In this document: positions 16,056 through 24,580 of the stretch, piece by piece | How the letters are laid out: each line of letters begins with the position of its first letter | How positions within the stretch are numbered: position 1 is the stretch's first letter | Assembly: GCA_002366795.1 (NCBI GenBank) | Contig: DFBX01000125.1 | Span: 1-64,000 of the forward strand | Direction of reading: 5' to 3' | Source: Rhodobacteraceae bacterium UBA3069 | GTDB lineage: Bacteria > Pseudomonadota > Alphaproteobacteria > Rhodobacterales > Rhodobacteraceae | DNA length: 64,000 nucleotides | Translations under genes and position numbers: made by a program | Notes under the pieces: model-generated | Told to the model about the DNA's origin: nothing | Seen by the model: only the letters and a program-made list of their open reading frames with translations | Databases searched by the model: none

Positions 16056-16843
16056 ATGGCGCGCTGATCGCCCTGCGCGCCATCCTGATCCGCGAGGCGC
16101 TGCGTTTCATCCGCCAAAAGGGGCGATTCGTCGCCGCCCTCGTGCGCCCGCTTGTCTGGCTCGTGGTCTTTGCCGCGGGCTTCCGCGCCGCGCTTGGCCT
16201 GTCAATCACACCGCCCTACCAAACCTATATCACATACGAGATTTACATCGTTCCCGGCCTGTGCGGCATGATCTTGCTGTTCAACGGCATGCAAAGCTCT
16301 CTCTCGCTCGTTTATGACCGCGAAATGGGGTCGATGCGGCTGCTGCTGACCTCGCCGCTGCCGCGCTGGTGGCTGCTGTTCTGCCGGCTGATTTCCTCTA
16401 CCGCGATCTCGATCCTTCAGGTCTATACCTTCCTTGGCGTGGCTTGGATTTACGGGATCGACATGCCATGGCAAGGCTACCTGATGGTGCTGCCCGCACT
16501 GGCCCTATGCGGCGTGATGCTGGGCGCGGTCGGTCTTGCATTATCATCCATTATCAAACAGTTGGAGAATTTCGCCGGGGTGATGAATTTCGTCATCTTC
16601 CCGATGTTCTTCCTGTCCTCCGCGCTGTACCCCTTGTGGAAAATGGCCGAAAGCTCGGCACTGCTGCATGACATATGTGCCTTCAACCCCTTCACCCACG
16701 CAGTCGAACTGATCCGCTTTGCGCTTTACGGCCAGATGAACTGGATCGCGCTGCTTTGGGTTCTGGCATCAGGCGCGGTCTGGTTGGCGCTGGCGCTGTG
16801 GGGCTATGATCCCGCCCGCGGCATGATCCGCCGCAAGGGATAG
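16052..16843 (+). CDS. ABC-2 type permease, PQQ-associated
   Basis: The 263-residue membrane protein has about six hydrophobic segments and the ABC-2 permease pattern: FNGMQSSLSLVYDREMGSMRLLLTSPLPR in the first cytoplasmic coupling region, then YPLWKMAESS before the last segments. It partners the upstream ATPase through a 4-bp gene overlap. A small inverted repeat, GGACAT-N6-ATGTCC, starts at its stop codon (16843-16860). Substrate unknown. Confidence 0.88.
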   Translation: MNGALIALRAILIREALRFIRQKGRFVAALVRPLVWLVVFAAGFRAALGLSITPPYQTYITYEIYIVPGLCGMILLFNGMQSSLSLVYDREMGSMRLLLTSPLPRWWLLFCRLISSTAISILQVYTFLGVAWIYGIDMPWQGYLMVLPALALCGVMLGAVGLALSSIIKQLENFAGVMNFVIFPMFFLSSALYPLWKMAESSALLHDICAFNPFTHAVELIRFALYGQMNWIALLWVLASGAVWLALALWGYDPARGMIRRKG

Positions 16844-16870
16844 GACATAGGGCAATGTCCCTGACCCTAA

Positions 16871-16916
16871 CTACGACCCCTGGGCGGGTGATCCCCAAGC
16901 CGGTTTTTGCTAGGCT
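16871..16916 (+). promoter_or_regulatory. Probable promoter of the Sel1 gene with TACGAC site
   Basis: CTACGACC (16871-16878) is followed by a 32-nt gap and a -10-like TAGGCT (16911-16916), 24 bp before the ATG of the Sel1 gene. The layout matches the proposed pqqA, xoxF and response-regulator promoters within 1 nt. Inferred from the recurrence. Confidence 0.55.
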
Positions 16917-16940
16917 CCACTTAACCCGAGGAGGAACCCC

Positions 16941-17486
16941 ATGCTCAAATTCCTGACCACGGCGGCCCTGGCCGCGACCCTCGCCAGCCCGGTTCTCGCA
17001 AGCGATTCCGACAGCGGCGGCGATCTGAACCCCGAGGAAATGACCATCAACCGCGTGCTGCGCGACGTGGGGCGCGGACAGGTCAACATGATGACCTGCG
17101 CCGTAGGCTACGGCATCACCAAGAAGGGCGACCACGAAGACGCACGCAAAGTGTTCGAAGCCTGCGCCGCCGCCGGATACACCGGCGCTATGACTTGGAT
17201 GAGCCAGTTGGACAACAACGGGCTGGGTGGTGAATACGACCCCGACCGCGCCGCGAAATGGGACCGCAAAGCCGCCGAGGCAGGCGATCCCGTCGGCAAG
17301 TTCAACTACGGCTTGGCCCTGATACGCGGGCACGGCGTCGCGCAGGACAAAGCCGCTGGCCGCGCCCTTGTCGATCAGGCCGCCGCCGACGGGCTTCCCG
17401 TGGCCAGGCGCCTGCAAGCCGCCGACTATGATCTGGACGAAGTCACCCCCGACGCGGATAACTGGAAATACGCCCCAGCCTTCTGA
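16941..17486 (+). CDS. Secreted Sel1-repeat protein
   Basis: The 181-residue protein has a signal peptide (cleaved near SPVLA) and Sel1-like helical repeats: ARKVFEACAAAGYTGAMTWM, RAAKWDRKAAEAGDPVGKFNYG and AGRALVDQAAADGLPVARRL. The N-terminal part, with Cys residues at MMTCAVG and EACAAAG, is outside the repeat consensus. A good ribosome binding site (GAGGAGG) precedes the ATG. Proteins like this are found next to xox/methanol genes in Rhodobacteraceae, presumably as periplasmic assembly scaffolds. A direct role is not shown by the sequence. Confidence 0.82.
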   Translation: MLKFLTTAALAATLASPVLASDSDSGGDLNPEEMTINRVLRDVGRGQVNMMTCAVGYGITKKGDHEDARKVFEACAAAGYTGAMTWMSQLDNNGLGGEYDPDRAAKWDRKAAEAGDPVGKFNYGLALIRGHGVAQDKAAGRALVDQAAADGLPVARRLQAADYDLDEVTPDADNWKYAPAF

Positions 17487-17620
17487 TCCGGCTTACCCGC
17501 CGACGCTGCGGCGCACCTTGTCCACTGGCCATCACCCCTCCGCTTGCGCAAGCCCCGCAGCGGAACGCGAAGGGACGAGGCATCACGTGCGGCGCAAGCC
17601 GCGCCACAAGGTCACGCCAT

Positions 17621-17667
17621 CTACGACCAAAGCACGATGCCCGCACGGGCAATCCGTTGATCTGCAT
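17621..17667 (+). promoter_or_regulatory. TACGAC site before the small cytochrome c gene
   Basis: CTACGACCAAAG (17621-17632) is identical over 12 bases to the minus-strand site before pqqA. A degenerate -10 candidate, CTGCAT (17662-17667), begins 33 nt after the CTACGACC octamer. The cytochrome ATG lies 61 bp further on. Identity of the site is seen, function is inferred. Confidence 0.45.
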
Positions 17668-17727
17668 CAACAAAGCCCGCTCACACGAGGTCTAGCATTT
17701 GCCCATCCCTTATGGAGGACCCAAGCG

Positions 17728-18159
17728 ATGAAACCGAATTCTTCCCCCCGTCTGCTTGCCGCCGCGCTGCTGATGGGCACCCTGCCCGGCACCGCCGCCA
17801 TTGCCGAAAGCCCCGTGTTCGAGCAGGTCAAGGTCGAGGCAGGCGCCAAGCTGTTCGATGCGGAATGCCGCCGCTGCCACGCAACCGACGCCAAGCACGA
17901 AAGCTATGGCCCGCCCCTGGAAAACGTGATCGGCCGTGCCGCTGGCAGCTACCCCGATTACGACTATTCCATCGCGCTGGAAGCATCGGGAATCGTCTGG
18001 ACCAAGGCCGCCCTGCGCGCCTGGATGGAGGATAACAGCGGTTTCATGCCCGGCACCAAGATGCGCCATGTGGGCATTGCAGACCCCACCGTTCAGGATT
18101 TCATCCTGACCTACCTTGACGCGATCACCACGCGCGACGGCTCTGAAATTTCGAAATAA
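17728..18159 (+). CDS. Small periplasmic cytochrome c (c550/c2-like)
   Basis: The 143-residue class I cytochrome c has a signal peptide (cleaved after AIA, about residue 26), a heme site Cys47-Cys50-His51 (CRRCH) and an axial Met in the GFMPGTKM segment. The ATG at 17728 follows TATGGAGG, and the longer upstream frame is rejected. It lies just upstream of xoxF on the same strand and probably relays electrons from XoxG-type cytochrome to the terminal oxidase. Its 3' side is a 223-bp gap holding the xoxF promoter. Confidence 0.9.
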   Translation: MKPNSSPRLLAAALLMGTLPGTAAIAESPVFEQVKVEAGAKLFDAECRRCHATDAKHESYGPPLENVIGRAAGSYPDYDYSIALEASGIVWTKAALRAWMEDNSGFMPGTKMRHVGIADPTVQDFILTYLDAITTRDGSEISK

Positions 18160-18258
18160 CCTTATCAGTTGAATGACTTGCACCGCTGCTGCATCGCGGC
18201 GGTGTTTGCATTTGCGCCATCCTTGCGCAAAACACCGCTGCATGCACCTTGCGCCACC

Positions 18259-18317
18259 ATACGACCCCCCATACGACTATGGTGTAATTTCGCCGCAGCC
18301 CGCCCTCTCTCAATAAT
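18259..18317 (+). promoter_or_regulatory. Probable xoxF promoter with tandem TACGAC sites
   Basis: Two copies, ATACGACC (18259-18266) and ATACGACT (18271-18278), lie 12 bp apart. A -10-like AATAAT (18312-18317) starts 33 nt after the second. The ATG of xoxF is at 18383 behind AGGGAGGAAACC. The duplication would fit a promoter that must be strongly induced. A LuxR-type response regulator encoded just after xoxF is the natural candidate binder (inference). Confidence 0.6.
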
Positions 18318-18382
18318 AACGCAGCTTTCCGAACGGTCTTCCCATGGTCGTCGGTCGGCTATTGGATAAAGGGAGGAAACCG

Positions 18383-20152
18383 ATGAACAGGTTTATCACA
18401 GTGGTCGCCGCTGGACTTATGGCAACCGCAAGCGTTGCCATCGCTGGCGTCACCGAAGAAGATTTGAAGAACGACACGGCCAATACCAGCCAGGTTGTCA
18501 CCAACGGCATGGGCCGCCATCTGCAACGCTTCAGCCCGCTTGAGACGCTGAACAAGGACAACGTCAAGAACCTGATGCCCGCGTGGGCCTTCAGCCTTGG
18601 CGGCGAAAAGCAGCGCGGTCAGGAAACCCAGCCGCTGATTTATGATGGCGTGATGTATATCACCGGTTCATATTCGCGCCTTTACGCGATCGACGTAAAG
18701 AGCGGCAAGGAGATCTGGCAATACGATGCCCGCCTGCCCGAAGGCATCCTTCCCTGCTGTGACGTGGTCAACCGCGGCGCGGCCATCTATGGCGACAACA
18801 TCTTTTTCGGCACGCTGGACGCACGTATCGTCGCGTTGAACCTGAAAACCGGCGACGTCGTTTGGAACAAAAAAATCGCAGATTACAAGGCAGGATACTC
18901 CTACACCGCTGCCCCGCTGATCGTGAACGGCCTGGTCATCACCGGCAACTCCGGCGGTGAATTCGGCATCGTTGGCGAAGTACAGGCACGCGACGCCGAA
19001 ACCGGCGATATGGTCTGGACCCGCCCCGTGATCGAGGGTCACATGGGCACGCTGAACGGCGAAGAATCCACCATGACCGGCGAATTGAACGCAACCTGGC
19101 CGGGCGATATGTGGAAAACCGGCGGCGGCGCGACTTGGCTGGGCGGCTCCTACGACGCGGAAACCGACACCATTGTGTTCGGCGCGGGCAACCCCGCCCC
19201 GTGGAACAGCCACCTGCGCAACGCGGGCACGCCGACCGAAGGCAACAAGGGCGACAACCTTTATGCCTCCAGCCGTATCGGCATGGACCCTGCCACCGGC
19301 GAAATCAAGTGGCACTATCAGACCACCCCGCGCGAAGGCTGGGATTATGATGGCGTGAACGAGGTCGTGGCCTTTACCGACAAATCCGGCAACAAACGGT
19401 TCGCTACGGCAGACCGCAACGGGTTCTTCTATGTTCTGAACCGCGAAGACGGCAAATTCGTCGGCGCGACCCCCTTTGTGAAAGACATCACATGGGCGAC
19501 AGGCATCGACGACACCGGCCGCCCGATCTTTGACGAGGCCAACCGCCCCGGCAATCCTGCGGATACGGCTGATGGCAAGAAGGGAGAGGTCATCTTTGCA
19601 TCGCCGTCCTTCCTTGGTGGTAAAAACTGGATGCCGATGGCGTTCAGCCAGAAAACCGGGAATTTCTACGTGCCTTCCAACGAATGGGGAATGGATATCT
19701 GGAACGAGCCAATCACCTATAAGAAAGGCGCGGCCTATATGGGTGCGGGTTTCACCATCAAACCCAATTACACAGACCACATCGGTTCGCTGAAAGCCGT
19801 CGATCCCGACACGCTTGAAGTGAAGTGGGAATATAAAAACGAAGCTCCTTTGTGGAGCGGCGTGATGACCACAGCTGGCGGTTTGGTGTTCTTTGGCACC
19901 CCCGAAGGCGAATTTATCGCACTGGATGACGAAACCGGCGAAAAGGTTTGGTCGTTCCAGACCGGCTCCGGCATCGTTGGCCAGCCTGTGACGTGGGAAA
20001 TGGACGGCGAACAGTATGTTTCGGTCATTTCCGGCTGGGGCGGCGCGGTTCCGCTTTGGGGTGGTGAAATTGCCAAAAAGGTCAACTACCTGAACCAGGG
20101 CAGCCTGCTTTGGACCTTCAAATTGCCAAAACGACTGGCAAACGCCAACTAA
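18383..20152 (+). CDS. xoxF: Lanthanide-dependent methanol dehydrogenase XoxF
   Basis: The 589-residue periplasmic PQQ dehydrogenase has a signal peptide (cleaved near VAIAG). An adjacent-cysteine pair, Cys125-Cys126, provides the disulfide that stacks on PQQ. The segment WDYDG places the catalytic Asp321 and the extra Asp323, the residue that distinguishes lanthanide XoxF from calcium MxaF. Trp-containing propeller repeats (such as GVMTTAGGLVFFGTPEG) run to the C terminus. The ATG at 18383 follows GGGAGGAAACC, and an ORF start 13 codons upstream is rejected. No mxaF or mxaI is in the window, so methanol oxidation here appears to rest on XoxF. Confidence 0.96.
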   Translation: MNRFITVVAAGLMATASVAIAGVTEEDLKNDTANTSQVVTNGMGRHLQRFSPLETLNKDNVKNLMPAWAFSLGGEKQRGQETQPLIYDGVMYITGSYSRLYAIDVKSGKEIWQYDARLPEGILPCCDVVNRGAAIYGDNIFFGTLDARIVALNLKTGDVVWNKKIADYKAGYSYTAAPLIVNGLVITGNSGGEFGIVGEVQARDAETGDMVWTRPVIEGHMGTLNGEESTMTGELNATWPGDMWKTGGGATWLGGSYDAETDTIVFGAGNPAPWNSHLRNAGTPTEGNKGDNLYASSRIGMDPATGEIKWHYQTTPREGWDYDGVNEVVAFTDKSGNKRFATADRNGFFYVLNREDGKFVGATPFVKDITWATGIDDTGRPIFDEANRPGNPADTADGKKGEVIFASPSFLGGKNWMPMAFSQKTGNFYVPSNEWGMDIWNEPITYKKGAAYMGAGFTIKPNYTDHIGSLKAVDPDTLEVKWEYKNEAPLWSGVMTTAGGLVFFGTPEGEFIALDDETGEKVWSFQTGSGIVGQPVTWEMDGEQYVSVISGWGGAVPLWGGEIAKKVNYLNQGSLLWTFKLPKRLANAN

Positions 20153-20200
20153 GGATAGCCTTCGGGCTTCTCCTTGGGGTCGCTCCCCGACCCCGCACCT

Positions 20201-20236
20201 TGCCTCTCCCCTTTATCGGGGGGAGGCATTTTTTTT
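20201..20236 (+). terminator. xoxF terminator
   Basis: TGCCTCTCCCC (20201-20211) pairs with GGGGGGAGGCA (20218-20228) across a 6-nt loop, with one internal wobble, followed by eight T. It lies 49 bp after the xoxF stop and is a strong intrinsic terminator. Confidence 0.9.
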
Positions 20237-20278
20237 GCCCGCCGCAAGGCGCGCCGCCAACCGGCCATCAAAAACATC

Positions 20279-20333
20279 TCGCCAAATTACGACTTTTGGC
20301 GAAGTATCTAATGCACCCCCCCTTTGTTAGCAT
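20279..20333 (+). promoter_or_regulatory. Operator/promoter before the LuxR response regulator
   Basis: TCGCCAAA (20279-20286) and TTTGGCGA (20295-20302) form a perfect 8-bp inverted repeat whose 8-nt centre is TTACGACT, a copy of the TACGAC element. A -10-like TAGCAT (20328-20333) begins 33 nt after the octamer, 66 bp before the ATG. This would fit autoregulation of the two-component genes (inference). Confidence 0.5.
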
Positions 20334-20398
20334 CGAGGGACCAGCTAGAATGGCCCCCACAACCTAACGGACACACCACCCGCATCAATAGGCACAAC

Positions 20399-21088
20399 AT
20401 GACACCGGCACAGGCCCAAAGCAGCACCAGACGTTTCCACTCGGCCCTGATCGTTGACGATCACCCGCTGTTTTGCGATGCGCTGTCGATGACGCTGCAG
20501 GCTGTGGTGGGCATCATCGACATCCACACCGTCACCAACCTTGAACAGACGTTCGACTGGCTGTCGGAAAACGACGTGCCCGATGTGATCGTGCTGGACC
20601 TGAACTTGCCCGACGTGCAGGGGCTGGACGGGCTGGTGCGGCTGAAGAACCGGGCGCGCACCCCTGTGATGGTCGTGTCCTCGATGGCGGAAAACAAGGT
20701 GATCAGTTCCACCATCCGTGCCGGGGCCGCCGGTTTCGTGCCCAAGCATTCGCAGCGCGAGGTGTTCCAGTCGGCATTCGAGGCCATCGCCAAGGGCGAG
20801 ACTTTCATTCCGCCCGGTCACATGATGGTGGCAGAGGACGACGCCTCGACCGGGGATGACGTGGTGGCGCGGCTTGCCTCGCTCACCAACCAGCAGGGCC
20901 GGATCCTGCAACTGATCTGCGAGGGCAAGCTGAACAAGCAGATTGCCTATGACCTGTCGATCGCCGAAACTACGGTAAAGGCGCATGTGACGGCGATCAT
21001 GCGCAAACTTGGCGTGCAAAGCCGGACACAGGCCGTGCTTCTTGCCAAGCAGACGAGTTTCGGCTCCGTCTTGAATGACGAGGCCTGA
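20399..21088 (+). CDS. flhR: LuxR-type response regulator, FlhR-like
   Basis: The 229-residue NarL-family regulator has a receiver domain with acidic pair Asp20-Asp21, phosphoacceptor Asp67 (VIVLDLNLPD) and Lys in VPKHS. It has a C-terminal LuxR helix-turn-helix (GRILQLICEG, then LSIAETTVKAHV). In Paracoccus and Rhodobacter, related FlhSR/RfdRS systems control methanol and formaldehyde genes. The place directly after xoxF and just before a FIST protein and hybrid kinase supports that role. The ribosome binding site is weak (AATAGGCACAAC). The symbol is assigned by family and context, not by alignment. Confidence 0.8.
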   Translation: MTPAQAQSSTRRFHSALIVDDHPLFCDALSMTLQAVVGIIDIHTVTNLEQTFDWLSENDVPDVIVLDLNLPDVQGLDGLVRLKNRARTPVMVVSSMAENKVISSTIRAGAAGFVPKHSQREVFQSAFEAIAKGETFIPPGHMMVAEDDASTGDDVVARLASLTNQQGRILQLICEGKLNKQIAYDLSIAETTVKAHVTAIMRKLGVQSRTQAVLLAKQTSFGSVLNDEA

Positions 21089-21127
21089 CCCGCGTAGCAT
21101 CGGGCGCAGAATTGGGAGGAGGCAAGG

Positions 21128-22348
21128 ATGGACCTGGCCAAAGGTCAGTCCGGCGCGTTCGCGAACGCGCCTGGCATCGTGCGAACCGCGTTCGTGCAAC
21201 ATGACGTATCCGATCCGGTCGGTCACTTGGCGCGTGCCTTGGGGCTGGAAACGGGCGTGGCCGGTGATGACGCAACGCCCGAATTCGAACTGGTCATACT
21301 GTTCGCCGCCGCCGATGCCGATGTCGCCCGCCTGATCCACGACGCCAAGGCACGTTTCGCCCCCGCACGCGTGGTCGGTTGCACCACCGCCGGAGAGATC
21401 AGCAATACGGGCTACACTTCGGGTGAAATCGTGGCGGTGGCCTTTCCGCGCGCACATTTCCGCGCCCGCACCGTGCTGGTGCCAGATCTGGATTTGTATG
21501 ACCCGCAGACCGTGATCGAACAGATGATCCGCAACCGGCACGAGATGATGCGCGAGCAGCCGAACTGGACCTCGGAATTTACCTTTCTGATGATCGACGG
21601 GCTGTCCACCCGCGAGGACGAGCTGACCTCGGAACTGGCCGTGGGCCTCGGCCCCGTGCCGCTGTTCGGCGGCTCGGCGGGCGATGGCGTGGAATTCGGC
21701 AAAACCTTTTTGCTGCATGATGGGGAAACCCATACCCATGCCGCCGTGCTGACCCAGGTGCGCACCATTTGCCCGATCAAGGTGTTCAAGACGGACCACC
21801 TGATCCCGACGGAAAAATGCATGGTGGTGACAGGGGCAAACCCGGAAAAACGCACGGTGCATGAAATCAACGCCGAACCGGCCGCGCGGGAATATGCGCG
21901 GATTCTGGGCAAAGACCCCGAACAGTTGACCACTTTCACCTTTGCCGCCCATCCCGTGGTGGTGCGCATCGGCGGGCAGCATCATGTCCGGTCGATCCAG
22001 CGGGTCGCGGAAAACGGTGACCTGGTGTTCTTTTCTGCCATCGACGAAGGGCTGGTGCTGACGCTGGCCGAACCGCAGAACATGGTCACCCACCTGGAAC
22101 AGGAAATCGCCGCGCTGTCCCATGACGGCCCGCCCGATGCGATCCTTGCCTGCGATTGCCTTTTCCGCCGCATGGAAGCGCAGCAAAAGCAGATGACCCG
22201 CCCGATTTCGCGCATTCTGGCAGAAAACCGTGTGGTCGGCTTTTCAACCTATGGCGAGCAGCTAAACTCGATGCATGTGAACCAGACATTGACCGGCGTC
22301 GCGATCTATCCGCCGAAGCAGCCGCAAACCGGGCCAGACAAGACATGA
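21128..22348 (+). CDS. FIST-domain sensor protein
   Basis: The 406-residue soluble protein has an N-terminal FIST domain (GCTTAGEISNTGYTSGEIVAV, GPVPLFGGSAGDG) and a C-terminal FIST_C domain (AHPVVVRIGG, DGPPDAILACDC, GFSTYGEQLNSMHVNQTLTG). FIST domains are proposed to bind small ligands such as amino acids for signal transduction. The ATG follows GGGAGGAGGCAAGG. The stop overlaps the kinase start by 4 bp, so it is very likely the sensory partner of that kinase, which has no periplasmic part of its own. The ligand is unknown. A methanol or C1 metabolite is an inference from location. Confidence 0.88.
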   Translation: MDLAKGQSGAFANAPGIVRTAFVQHDVSDPVGHLARALGLETGVAGDDATPEFELVILFAAADADVARLIHDAKARFAPARVVGCTTAGEISNTGYTSGEIVAVAFPRAHFRARTVLVPDLDLYDPQTVIEQMIRNRHEMMREQPNWTSEFTFLMIDGLSTREDELTSELAVGLGPVPLFGGSAGDGVEFGKTFLLHDGETHTHAAVLTQVRTICPIKVFKTDHLIPTEKCMVVTGANPEKRTVHEINAEPAAREYARILGKDPEQLTTFTFAAHPVVVRIGGQHHVRSIQRVAENGDLVFFSAIDEGLVLTLAEPQNMVTHLEQEIAALSHDGPPDAILACDCLFRRMEAQQKQMTRPISRILAENRVVGFSTYGEQLNSMHVNQTLTGVAIYPPKQPQTGPDKT

Positions 22349-24555
22349 GCCACAGCCTGATCGACCCCCGCGATACGCTGGAACGCCAAAACGAGAAGCT
22401 GCTGAAAATCTCTGAAACGCTGATGCGGCGGGTCGAGCAAAGCACCGATGCGTCCGGTGCGGCCTATACGCAGTTCCAGCGCGCCGTGCTTTTGGAAGAA
22501 GAGGTGCGCGCCCGCACCCGCGATCTGGAACGCGCGCTGGACCTTTTGAACGAATCCAACGCACGCCTGGCCGTCGCCAACCGCGAGACAGAAGCCGCAC
22601 GGTCCGATCTGGCCAATGCAATCGAAACCATTCAGGAAGGGTTCGCCCTGTTCAATCCGGATGAAAAACTGGTGCTGTGCAATTCGCGTTTCGGGATGCA
22701 CATGCCCGATTTGCGCGATGCGCTGAAACCGGGGCTGTCCTTCACCGAATATGTGCGGCGCGTGTCGCAAAGCCATTTCCTCTCCCTGCCCGACAGCGAA
22801 CGCCCCGAGGATTGGCTGAAGCGCCGCCTCGGTCGCCACAAGGACGACCACGTTATCTTTAACGTGCGGATGATCTGGAACCGCTGGGTGCAGGTGTCGG
22901 AACATCGCACTGGCGATGGCGGCACGGTGATCCTGCAGACCGACGTGACCGACATCATGCGGCTGGAACGGCAGGAACGCGACCGGATGCTGGACGATCA
23001 GGCCCGCCTGATCCGTGCCACGCTGGAACATCTTGATCAGGGGGTGTGCATCTTCGACGCGGGCGCGCGCATGGTCGGACATAATCAACGGCTGATCGAA
23101 CTTTTGGCGATACCTGTGGTGCGGTTCCACATGGGGGCCACCTTTGCCTCTATCTTTGACCGCTTCCGCGACCGGGTGGAATTTTCCGGCGACATGACCC
23201 CCGAAGGCATAGAGGCATGGGTCGCTGCCCGCGACCACCGTGCGCCCCTGTCCTTTGAAATACGGCAGGGCGCGCGCACCCTGGCGTTTTTCGCGCAGGA
23301 AATGCCCGACAAGGGCTTCGTGATTTCCTTCACCGATGTCTCGGCCCAGCGCGCTGCCGTGCAGGCCATCCGCGAGGTGAACGAGACACTGGAACAGCGC
23401 GTCACCGAACGCACCTTGGAGCTGGAAGACGCCTTGGCCGAGGCAGAGCGCGCCAATGCCTCCAAATCCCGGTTCGTCGCGGCAGCCAGCCACGATTTGT
23501 TGCAGCCGCTTTCGGCGGCAATGCTTTACGTCACCTCGCTGGAAAAGGATCTGCCGACCGAAGGGGGACGCAAGGTTTTGTCCAAAGCCTCGAACGCGCT
23601 GCAAAGCGCCGAGAATATCCTTGAGGCGCTGTTCGACATTTCGAAACTGGATTCGGGGCGAACGGCGGTGATGGTGGGCGCGGTGCCCCTTGGCAGCGTG
23701 CTGGCGCAGTTGCGCGACGAATTGCAGCCGCAAGCCCAAAAGAAGGGGCTGCGTCTGTCCATCATCGCGGTCGACCTGAACGTGCTGTCCGATGCCACCT
23801 ACCTGCGGCGCATCCTGCAAAACCTGATCGCAAACGCGATCCGCTATACCGAACATGGCAAGGTGCTGGTCGGGGCGCGGCGCATTCCCGGTGCCGTCCG
23901 GATCGAGGTATGGGACACCGGCCCCGGCATCCCAGAGGATCAGCAAGACATCATATTCGGCGAATTCCAGCGCCTGAACGCCACTGCCTCGGCGGCCGAG
24001 GGGATGGGGCTGGGCCTTGCCATCGTGGACCGTGCCTGCGCCCTTTTAGGCCATCCGCTGGAGGTCCGCTCGATCATTGGCAAGGGCACGCTGTTCACCG
24101 TCGAGGTGCCGGTCGCATCGCGCGATCTGCCGCTGTCGGCCACGACTACGGTCAGCGCGCCCAGCCTCCAGGCCGCTGTATTGGGCAACCTGATCGTGAT
24201 GCTGATCGAAAACGACGAGGAATTGCGCCACGCCCTGTCCCTGACCATCGAAGGTTGGGGCGCCGATGTTCTGGCCTGCGCATCCGAGGCCGAGGCCCGC
24301 GCCCTGCTGAACGAAATCGGCGTCGCACCGGATGTGATCTTGGCCGATTACCAGCTGGATGACGGGCGCTCAGGCGCACAGGCGGTACAGGCGCTCAGGC
24401 GGCAGGTCGGCAACCTGCCCGCCTGCATCATCACGGCGAACCGGTCACCGGAGCTGGTGGATGAATGCGCGATCCTTGGGCTGGAGCTGATGCACAAGCC
24501 GATCGACGCGGAGGCACTGCGCGACTTCTTGCAAGCGGTGCGCCCGGTGCATTGA
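22345..24555 (+). CDS. flhS: Hybrid histidine kinase, FlhS/NahK-like
   Basis: The cytoplasmic hybrid kinase has 736 residues and no membrane segment. A coiled-coil N terminus (residues 1-95) is followed by two PAS-type segments (about 95-215 and 225-345), then a second coiled coil. The HisKA H-box has His383 (ASHDLLQPL). The HATPase domain has N-box NLIANAIRYT, DTGPGIP and GMGLGLAI. A C-terminal receiver carries Asp668 (ILADYQLDDG). It is coupled by ATGA to the FIST gene and probably signals to the LuxR regulator upstream. Pseudomonas ErcS'/NahK-type kinases share this layout. Confidence 0.85.
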   Translation: MSHSLIDPRDTLERQNEKLLKISETLMRRVEQSTDASGAAYTQFQRAVLLEEEVRARTRDLERALDLLNESNARLAVANRETEAARSDLANAIETIQEGFALFNPDEKLVLCNSRFGMHMPDLRDALKPGLSFTEYVRRVSQSHFLSLPDSERPEDWLKRRLGRHKDDHVIFNVRMIWNRWVQVSEHRTGDGGTVILQTDVTDIMRLERQERDRMLDDQARLIRATLEHLDQGVCIFDAGARMVGHNQRLIELLAIPVVRFHMGATFASIFDRFRDRVEFSGDMTPEGIEAWVAARDHRAPLSFEIRQGARTLAFFAQEMPDKGFVISFTDVSAQRAAVQAIREVNETLEQRVTERTLELEDALAEAERANASKSRFVAAASHDLLQPLSAAMLYVTSLEKDLPTEGGRKVLSKASNALQSAENILEALFDISKLDSGRTAVMVGAVPLGSVLAQLRDELQPQAQKKGLRLSIIAVDLNVLSDATYLRRILQNLIANAIRYTEHGKVLVGARRIPGAVRIEVWDTGPGIPEDQQDIIFGEFQRLNATASAAEGMGLGLAIVDRACALLGHPLEVRSIIGKGTLFTVEVPVASRDLPLSATTTVSAPSLQAAVLGNLIVMLIENDEELRHALSLTIEGWGADVLACASEAEARALLNEIGVAPDVILADYQLDDGRSGAQAVQALRRQVGNLPACIITANRSPELVDECAILGLELMHKPIDAEALRDFLQAVRPVH

Positions 24556-24580
24556 ACCTGCGATCCGGGCGCAGCGTCTC

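Noticed and set aside
20345..22186. A minus-strand open frame of 613 codons over the LuxR and FIST genes
   Set aside because: Both plus-strand genes have clear domains and ribosome binding sites. The antisense frame is His/Arg/Gln-rich low-information sequence.
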